From NCBI RefSeq assembly GCF_030818935.1, contig NZ_JAUTBD010000001.1, positions 3,100,001-3,164,000 on the forward strand: a stretch of 64,000 nucleotides of DNA. The letters run 5' to 3'. The DNA is from Microbacterium sp. SORGH_AS_1204 (lineage in GTDB: Bacteria > Actinomycetota > Actinomycetes > Actinomycetales > Microbacteriaceae). Numbering within the stretch: the first letter of the stretch is position 1; each line of letters opens with the position of its first letter. Position numbers and translations under genes: made by a program. Below are positions 58,376 through 64,000 of this stretch, piece after piece. Below the pieces are notes generated by a model that was not told the origin of the DNA, ran no database searches, and saw only the letters and a list, made by a program, of their open reading frames with translations.

Positions 58376-59926
58376 TCAGCCCTGGGCGCGGCGGTTCGTG
58401 CGGGGATTGCGCGCGCCCACGACCATGCCCGTCGTGGGAGCACCGGATGCCGAGCGGCCCGCGCCCTGGGCCCGGCCGGCGCCGGCACCGGTGCGCTGCG
58501 CGCCGCCGCCACCCTGACCGCGACCGGCACCGGAACGCTGGCCCTGCCCCCGGCCGCCCTGGGGTGCGTGACCGGCGGCCGCCTCGGCGCCCTGGCCGTT
58601 GCCACCGCGGCCGCGACGACGGCGACCGCCGCCGGCGGCCGGGGCTGCGGCATCCTGACCGCCCTGCGCGCGCTCGGCGCGCTTGCGCTGCGCGTTGGCA
58701 CCCTGCGAGCGTCCGCCGCCCTGGGGCTGGGCGACGACGGGCTCGGGCTTGACGTACGGCGCGACCTCGCCGACGAGGGCGACGACCTCGGGAGAGGACG
58801 GCGTGACCGGCTGCGGCGTCGCCGAGATCTTGGCCTTGCGGAGGATGTCGAGGGTGTCGCGGCGCTGCTCGGGGAGCATGATCGTCACGACGTCACCGGC
58901 CGAACCCGCGCGGGCCGTGCGGCCCGAGCGGTGCAGGTACGCCTTGTGCTCGACGGGCGGATCGACGTGCACGACCAGCTCGACGCCGTCGACGTGCACA
59001 CCGCGGGCGGCGACGTCGGTGGCGACGAGCACCTTCGCGCGGCCGTCGCCGAACGCTGCGAGGTTGCGGTCGCGGGCGGGCTGCGAAAGGTTGCCGTGCA
59101 GGTCGACCGCGGGGATGCCCGATGCCGTCAGCTGCTTCGCGAGCTTCTTCGCCTGGTGCTTGGTGCGCATGAACAGGATGCGACGGGCCGTGCCCGAGGC
59201 GAGGGTCTGCACGAGGTCCTTCTTGGCGTCGGCGTCGGCGGGAGCGAAGACGTGGTGTGTCATCGCGGCGACGTGCGAGTGCGCCTCGTCGACCGAGTGC
59301 AGCACCTCGTTGCGCAGGAACCGCTTCACGAGCTTGTCGACGCCGTTGTCGAGCGTCGCCGAGAACAGCAGGCGCTGGCCGTCGGCCGGCGTCCGGCCGA
59401 GCAGGCGGGTGACGCCGGGGAGGAAGCCGAGGTCGGCCATGTGGTCGGCCTCGTCGAGCACGGTGATCTCGATGTCGCTGAGGTTGGCGAAGCCCTGACC
59501 GATGAGGTCTTCGAGGCGACCGGGGCACGCCACGAGGATGTCGACGCCGGCGTTCAACGCGTCGACCTGGCGCTTCTGATTCACCCCGCCGTAGACCGTG
59601 GTGGTGACCAGACCGTATGCCTGGGCGAGGGGCTTGATGACCTCGTCGATCTGGTTCGCCAGCTCGCGGGTCGGGGCGAGCACCAGCGCGCGGGGCTTGC
59701 GTCCGCGGCGGCGGTCGGTCGTGGTCGCGAGGCGCGCGACCAGCGGCAGCGAGAAGGCGAGGGTCTTGCCCGAGCCGGTCTTGCCGCGGCCGAGCACATC
59801 GCGCCCGGCGAGCGTGTCGGGCAGGGTGTCGGCCTGGATCGGGAAGGGCTCGTTCTTGCCTTGCGCGGCGAGAACGTCGATGAGGGGGGCGGGCACGCCG
59901 AGGTCGGCGAAGGTCTGAGACGTCAT
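58376..59926 (-). CDS. DEAD-box RNA helicase with Gly/Arg-rich tail
   Basis: 516 residues from the ATG at 59924-59926. All motifs are present: Q motif region (FPIQADTLP), I GKTGSGKT, Ia PTRELANQI, II DEAD (VLDEADHMADLGF), III SAT, IV-VI (LFMRTKHQAKKLAK, VLVATDVAARGVHVDGV, YLHRSGRTARAG). The tail from about 395 is a Gly/Ala/Gln/Arg-rich RNA-binding extension (GGGRRRRGRGGNGQG). It unwinds structured RNA, likely in ribosome assembly or at low temperature; the 240-base leader before it fits cold-type control. Confidence 0.93.
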   Translation of the reverse strand: MTSQTFADLGVPAPLIDVLAAQGKNEPFPIQADTLPDTLAGRDVLGRGKTGSGKTLAFSLPLVARLATTTDRRRGRKPRALVLAPTRELANQIDEVIKPLAQAYGLVTTTVYGGVNQKRQVDALNAGVDILVACPGRLEDLIGQGFANLSDIEITVLDEADHMADLGFLPGVTRLLGRTPADGQRLLFSATLDNGVDKLVKRFLRNEVLHSVDEAHSHVAAMTHHVFAPADADAKKDLVQTLASGTARRILFMRTKHQAKKLAKQLTASGIPAVDLHGNLSQPARDRNLAAFGDGRAKVLVATDVAARGVHVDGVELVVHVDPPVEHKAYLHRSGRTARAGSAGDVVTIMLPEQRRDTLDILRKAKISATPQPVTPSSPEVVALVGEVAPYVKPEPVVAQPQGGGRSQGANAQRKRAERAQGGQDAAAPAAGGGRRRRGRGGNGQGAEAAAGHAPQGGRGQGQRSGAGRGQGGGGAQRTGAGAGRAQGAGRSASGAPTTGMVVGARNPRTNRRAQG

Positions 59927-60171
59927 GAAGTAACTCCTGCCGCGGCGCGGAAGCACACGGCGGTTCGGGATGCCGCGATGCTGCGGCCGCATGGGCGAAG
60001 GCGCCGGGTGGCGCATCCGTTCGCCGTGAAGGTCAAAGGCCCGAGAGGAAGGGGCCGGTGCGTTCGACGACGCTGGGAGCGAGAGCTCCGTGGATCAGTC
60101 TACCGGGTGAGACGCCGATCTCCCTCGCGCGGGGGATCCGTCGCCGCGCGGCCCGGCGTAGCGTCGGGATC
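59927..60171. other. 245-base leader/promoter region of the helicase gene
   Basis: No supported gene. A possible hairpin (GGCCC...GGGCC, about 60037-60053) lies in the presumed 5' untranslated region. Long leaders are typical of cold-shock helicase genes. Confidence 0.4.
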
Positions 60172-60303
60172 ATGGACACCTCATCGATGATCATGGGCGC
60201 CTCCATCGCGTCAGTCGCCTGGATCGCGTTCTACCCCTGGGCGAAGCTGCGCCGCCTTCGCGAGATCGAGGCGCAGAGCGCCTCGGACACCCCCGACGCG
60301 TAG
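60172..60303 (+). CDS. Small single-pass membrane protein (43 residues)
   Basis: MDTSSMIMGASIASVAWIAF followed by YPWAKLRRLREIEAQSASDTPDA. One hydrophobic helix (about 7-22), then a positively charged helix and a polar tail. A GGGAT site lies just before the ATG. Size alone makes it uncertain, but the hydrophobic-then-basic pattern is that of a real membrane microprotein. Confidence 0.5.
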   Translation: MDTSSMIMGASIASVAWIAFYPWAKLRRLREIEAQSASDTPDA

Positions 60304-60398
60304 CCGACGGCGGCACGGATGTCGTCACGCGGCGGCGCGCCAGCACTCCGCGACGTCGACGAGAGCCGCGCTGGACGGATCGCAGGAGTGCCGTCAGC

Positions 60399-60974
60399 AT
60401 GGCTCTCATGTCTCGACCCGACTCGGCGCTGATCTCCGCCATCACTCGGATTGCGCGCACGACTCCCGTCGACGGGGTGCGGATCGTGGGCATCGATGGT
60501 CCCGCCGGCTCCGGGAAGAGCACGCTGGCCGAACCTGTGGCGCGAACACTGGATGCCCCGCTCATCCAGGTCGATGACTTCCTTTCCTGGGGCGATTTCG
60601 CTGGATGGTGGCCGCGTTTCGATCGAGAAGTCATCATGCCCCTCGTGCAGGGACGCGACGCCACGTATCAGCAACGCGACTGGTCGGACTGGCGCGGCGA
60701 CAGCCTCGGTCCCTGGCGCACCGTGACCTGGAGCCCGTTCGTCGTGATCGAGGGGGTGACCTGCACACGCGCCGCCGTCGCCGGTGTGCTCGCCTGCCGC
60801 GTCTGGGTGAACGCCCCGCCGCAGGAGCGTCTCGCCCGGGGGTTGACGCGGGACGGCGCCGAGCACCGCGGCCTCTGGGAGCAGTGGATGCGCGAGGAAG
60901 ACGCGTTCTTCGCGGCGGATGCCACGCCATCACGCGCGGACGTGCACGTCTGGACGGGGACACCCGAGGACTGA
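60399..60974 (+). CDS. Uridine-kinase-like P-loop kinase
   Basis: 191 residues. Walker A GPAGSGKST (34-42) after VRIVGID, then LIQVDDFLSWGDFAGWWPRFDREVIMPL, the Walker-B-like VVIEGVTCTR and a lid region RVWVNAPPQERLARGLTRDG. It belongs to the (d)NK/uridine-kinase-like group common in actinobacteria, where the substrate is unproven. An in-frame ATG at 60408 is possible. Convergent with tag. Confidence 0.8.
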   Translation: MALMSRPDSALISAITRIARTTPVDGVRIVGIDGPAGSGKSTLAEPVARTLDAPLIQVDDFLSWGDFAGWWPRFDREVIMPLVQGRDATYQQRDWSDWRGDSLGPWRTVTWSPFVVIEGVTCTRAAVAGVLACRVWVNAPPQERLARGLTRDGAEHRGLWEQWMREEDAFFAADATPSRADVHVWTGTPED

Positions 60975-60988
60975 TCGACCTCCTGGGC

Positions 60989-61561
60989 TCAGGCGGCGGC
61001 GCGCCAGCACCCCGCGACGTGGTCGTCGACCATGCCGGACGACTGCATGAGCGCGTACATCGTCGTGGGGCCGACGAAGCGGAAGCCACGGCGACGCAGC
61101 TCTTTGCTCAGCGCCGTCGACTCCGGCGTCACAGCCGGCACGTCGGCGAAGGTCGCGGGCGACGTGTGAGACGCGGGGGCGAACGACCACATCAGAGCGT
61201 CGAACTCGCCCTCGGCCATCGCGGCGACGATCGAGGCGTTGCCGATCGCGGCCTCGATCTTGCCGCGGTGGCGGATGATGCCGGCATCCTGGAGCAGGCG
61301 TTCGACGTCGTCGGGGCCGAATCGCGCGACGACCGCCGGCTCGAAGCCGTGGAAGACCTCGCGGAAGCGGGGTCGCTTGCGCAGGATCGTGATCCAGGCG
61401 AGCCCGGCCTGGAAGCCCTCGAGGCTGAGCTTCTCGAACAGCGGACGGTCGCCGCGCAGCGTCGTGCCCCACTCCTCGTCGTGATACCGCCGATACTCGG
61501 GATCGGTGCCCGCCCACGCGCAGCGCACGACGCCGTCGGAACCGGTCAGGAGATCACTCAT
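60989..61561 (-). CDS. tag: DNA-3-methyladenine glycosylase I
   Basis: 190 residues from the ATG at 61559-61561. It removes 3-methyladenine from alkylated DNA. Zinc ligands fit the Tag pattern: Cys in VRCAWAG, His in RRYHDEEWG, and His/Cys in DDHVAGCW. Other blocks: LFEKLSLEGFQAGLAWITILRKR and GFRFVGPTTMYALMQSSGMVDDH. Length is typical. Confidence 0.95.
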   Translation of the reverse strand: MSDLLTGSDGVVRCAWAGTDPEYRRYHDEEWGTTLRGDRPLFEKLSLEGFQAGLAWITILRKRPRFREVFHGFEPAVVARFGPDDVERLLQDAGIIRHRGKIEAAIGNASIVAAMAEGEFDALMWSFAPASHTSPATFADVPAVTPESTALSKELRRRGFRFVGPTTMYALMQSSGMVDDHVAGCWRAAA

Positions 61562-61679
61562 GCCCCCAGGGTAGGGGCGGCCTCCGACATCGGCCGCCGC
61601 GCAGACCGGCACGGCGGGCGCGGCGACGAGACCTGGGGCGGCACGAGACGCGTCCCCTGTTCTCGTTAGTGGGATGCCG

Positions 61680-63783
61680 TCACTTCGCGGGCTTCTTCTC
61701 GGGCACCGGCGCGGCACCCGACGCCTTGAGCGCCTCGTAGTACGCCGCGGCCTCGTTCTGCCGGTCGTCTTCGACGCCCGTCGCGATCGACGCGCGGATG
61801 TGCTCGGGGCTGTAGCCGAAGGCATCCACCAGATCTTGCGCGTGCGGGCGGAGCCGCGCGCAGAGCCGGTCGATGTAGCTCGACACGGCCGCACCGCGCT
61901 GGGCCGAGAGGCGCCCGTTGATGAGGTACCAGGCGAGGTGCTTCTCGATCAGCTGCAGACCGAACAGGTCGCGCAACCAGGTGAGCACCCGCAGGGTGTC
62001 GGTGTCGTCGATGCGGTTGATGGCGTCGGTGAACGCCTCCCACTGCAGCAGCTCGCCGTGTGCGCGGGCGGCCTCGATGAGCTCGGACTGGTTCTCGTTG
62101 AACAGCGCCGCCGCGTCCTCGCGAGAGAGCTTGGATGCCGGGCGCAGCCGTCCCGCGATGTCGGCGATCATCTGCTGCACGCGGCCGGCCAGCAGTTCGT
62201 GCTGCTGTCCGGCCCGGAGCCCCTTCTCCACAGAACGGGCGGTGGAGCCGAAGTCGCTGACGGCCTGGCCGAGTTGGCGCATGCCGGCGCCGTGGAAGAG
62301 CTTGCCCGCGGTCTGCCCCACGGCGAAGGCGGCGAGCTGCTTGGCATCCTTGCCCGTGAACTGCCGGGCGTAGTCGGCGAGCAGGCGCTTGCCGACGAGT
62401 TGCAGCAGGATGTTGTTGTCGCCCTCGAAGGTGACGTAGATGTCGAGGTCGGCGCGCAGGCCCACCAGGGCGGTTCTCGAAAAGGAAGCCCTGACCGCCG
62501 CACGCTTCGCGCGACTCCTGCAGCGTGTCGAGCGCGTGCCAGGTCGAGAGGGGCTTGAGGGCCGCGGCGAGGGTCTCGAGATCTTCACGATCGGCGTCGG
62601 TGTCGAGCGCGCCGCTGAAGACGCCGTCGAACTTCTGCAGGAACTCGTCGTGCGCAAAGATCTCGGCGTAGGTGGTCGCCAGGCGCGGCAGCAGGCGGCG
62701 CTGGTGCTTGCCGTAGTCGAGCAGGGTGACCTCGGGGGTGCCGCTGCCGGAGTCGAACTGGCGGCGCTGGTTGCCGTAGGTGATCGCGATGATGAGGCCG
62801 ATGGCCGACGCCCACGCTGCGGCCCCGTCGAGTGAGACCCGCCCCTGTACGAGCGTGCCGAGCATCGTGAAGAACCGGCGGCCGGGGCTGGCGATGTCGC
62901 TGGAGTACGTGCCGTCGGCGGCGACGTCGCCGTAACGGTTGAGCAGGTTCGTGCGGGGCACGCGCACGTGGTCGAAATGCAGGCGGCCGTTGTCGATGCC
63001 GTTCAGGCCGCCCTTGAGACCGTCGTCCTCGCCGCCGATTCCGGGGAGGAAGGCCCCGTTCTCGTCGCGCAGCGGAACGTAGAAGCAGTGCACACCGTGA
63101 TTGACGCCGTTCGTGATGAGTTGCGCGAACACCGTCGCCGCCTTGCCGTGCAGGGCGGCGTTGCCGAGGTAGTCCTTCCACGCGCCGCGGAAGGGGGTGT
63201 GGATGACGAACTCTTCTGTCTCGGGGTCGTACGTGGCCGTGGTGCCGATCGCCGAGACGTCGGATCCGTGACCGGTCTCGGTCATCGCGAAGGCGCCGGG
63301 GACCTCGAGGCTCATGATGCCGGGCAGCCACTTGTCGTGGTGCTCGGCGGTGCCCAGCTGCAGGACGGCCGAGCCGAAGAGCCCCCACTGCACGCCCGAT
63401 TTGATCTGCAGGCTGGGGTCGGCGGCGACGAGCTCTTCGAATCCGGCGATGTTGGCGCCGTTGTTCTCTTCCCCGCCGAAACGCTTCGGGAAGGCGCGGT
63501 GCACGGCCTTGTTCTGCACGAGCAAGTGCAGCTGGCTGAGGGTGCGCTCGCGGTGCGCGTCCATACCGAGGCTGTCGTCGCGCCACAGCGCCGGATCCTT
63601 GATCATCTCGCGCGCCTCGCGGCGGGTGTCGGCCCACGTGCCCAGCAGCAGGTCGGTGACCCGCTCGGTGTCGATGCGGGCTTCCGCGGCCTCGGCGGCG
63701 GTGTGCGCCGCGGTGGGCGCACCCCCCACGGGTGTACGCGTGCTCGTGGCGGGCGTGGTGGGACGGACGGCGGCGTCGGTCAT
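61680..63783 (-). pseudogene. Acyl-CoA dehydrogenase/oxidase gene interrupted by a 1-base insertion
   Basis: Starts at the ATG 63781-63783. The first frame encodes about 437 residues of an acyl-CoA oxidase-like flavoenzyme (FPKRFGGEENNGANIAGFEELV, AMTETGHGSDV, NQRRQFDSG, EACGGQGFLFENR), then turns to non-coding sequence (PGGPARRPR). The next frame over continues exactly (LVGLRADLDIYVTFEGDNNILLQLVGKRLLADY... to EKKPAK, stop 61680). Reading CC in place of CCC (plus-strand GGG at 62468-62470) restores one protein of about 700 residues, the normal length. It would oxidise fatty acyl-CoA in beta-oxidation. The defect is either a real mutation or a sequencing error. Confidence 0.9.
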
Positions 63784-63866
63784 TCTCGGCACCTCTCGAC
63801 GGGGCAAAGGGATGCCATTCACGGTAGGTGTCCCACAACAGCCCGGCAATCATTGTGTGAGGTCGG

Positions 63867-63904
63867 CACAACGGCGGCGGGCGACGTGCGGCCGGGTCGT
63901 TGTG
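63867..63904. repeat. Possible degenerate hairpin element
   Basis: CACAACG (63867-63873) and CGTTGTG (63898-63904) form a 7-bp inverted repeat whose ends resemble those of the elements at 38185-38423 and 58074-58285. Confidence 0.35.
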
Positions 63905-63921
63905 GACGGTCAACATTCCCG

Positions 63922-64000
63922 GCGCGGGTCGCGCGGGTCGCGCGGGTCGCGCGGGTCGCGCGGGAGGCGGGGCGCGCGGTGGCGCGGGTCGCGCGGCGCG
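63922..64000. repeat. GCGCGGGTC short tandem repeat at window end
   Basis: Four consecutive 9-base units from 63922 to 63957 plus a partial one, with the motif recurring near 63978. No gene is seen from 63784 to the window end. Confidence 0.7.

Noticed and set aside
58396..60016. Large plus-strand frames opposite the DEAD-box gene and elsewhere
   Set aside because: Antisense shadows caused by high GC; they have no family motifs and the minus-strand gene is certain.
63922..64000. An origin or partition site in the GCGCGGGTC repeats
   Set aside because: No DnaA boxes, AT-rich region or par genes; it looks like simple-sequence expansion.

Overview
The window is a roughly 70% GC stretch of actinobacterial chromosome. 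Gene content and order point to the Microbacteriaceae, most likely Microbacterium or a close relative. The main evidence is the tilS-hpt-ftsH-folE-folP-folB-folK-panC-lysS cluster typical of Actinobacteria, an actinobacterial short-form N-acetylglutamate synthase, ClpC, DUF1206, DUF3180, DUF4192 and DUF2520 proteins, and very strong G/C use at third codon positions. The genus is inferred from style and synteny, not from a marker gene. I see no prophage, insertion sequence, CRISPR array or plasmid feature.

Layout. Positions 1-6641 are accessory in character: a sugar ABC lipoprotein (cut by the window edge) divergent from a DeoR regulator; a self-inhibited Fic protein behind a cluster of CTTGAA repeats; a PQQ-type sugar dehydrogenase lipoprotein; and a surface-protein module made of a TasA/CalY-like protein, a SipW-like signal peptidase and a LamG protein that appears joined to the peptidase across a frame change. 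Positions 6651-12473 hold two membrane proteins, the RNA-repair pair hen1-pnkp (start and stop overlapping) and tRNA-Ser. Positions 12601-20204 hold ldh, radA, small unknowns, an argA-like acetyltransferase and clpC. Positions 20394-26283 hold a DUF2975-like/Xre pair, a DUF559-type protein, a duplicated-domain lipoprotein, cardiolipin synthase and DUF4192.

Positions 26234-38136 (minus strand) form one long housekeeping run: tilS, hpt, ftsH, folate genes, DUF3180, two PH-domain membrane proteins, DUF2520, panC and lysS. Most junctions overlap by 1-4 bases. Positions 38568-41136 carry ppa, an M23 endopeptidase and a Glu-Asp-Phe tRNA cluster with its own promoter and terminator. Positions 41591-54829 carry an EmrB-type exporter, an acyl-CoA ligase, a chromate transporter, an oxidoreductase, a deacetylase-like protein, a polyprenol-phosphate glycosyltransferase with a GtrA domain, a mycoredoxin-like protein, a coupled amidohydrolase-kynureninase pair and an Na+/H+ antiporter. 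Positions 54912-63783 carry a degenerate serine-recombinase-like protein, a short UvrA paralogue, a DEAD-box helicase, a kinase, the glycosylase Tag, and an acyl-CoA dehydrogenase/oxidase gene broken by one extra base.

Three sequence-level patterns go beyond genes. First, the heptamer GGATGCC/GGCATCC occurs about 100 times by eye, several-fold above expectation, and it imposes otherwise rare codons. Second, at least four intergenic gaps each hold two tandem copies of a hairpin-forming element; in one pair the arms differ with compensating changes while the core is the same. Third, several promoters carry clear repeats or palindromes that suggest local autoregulation.
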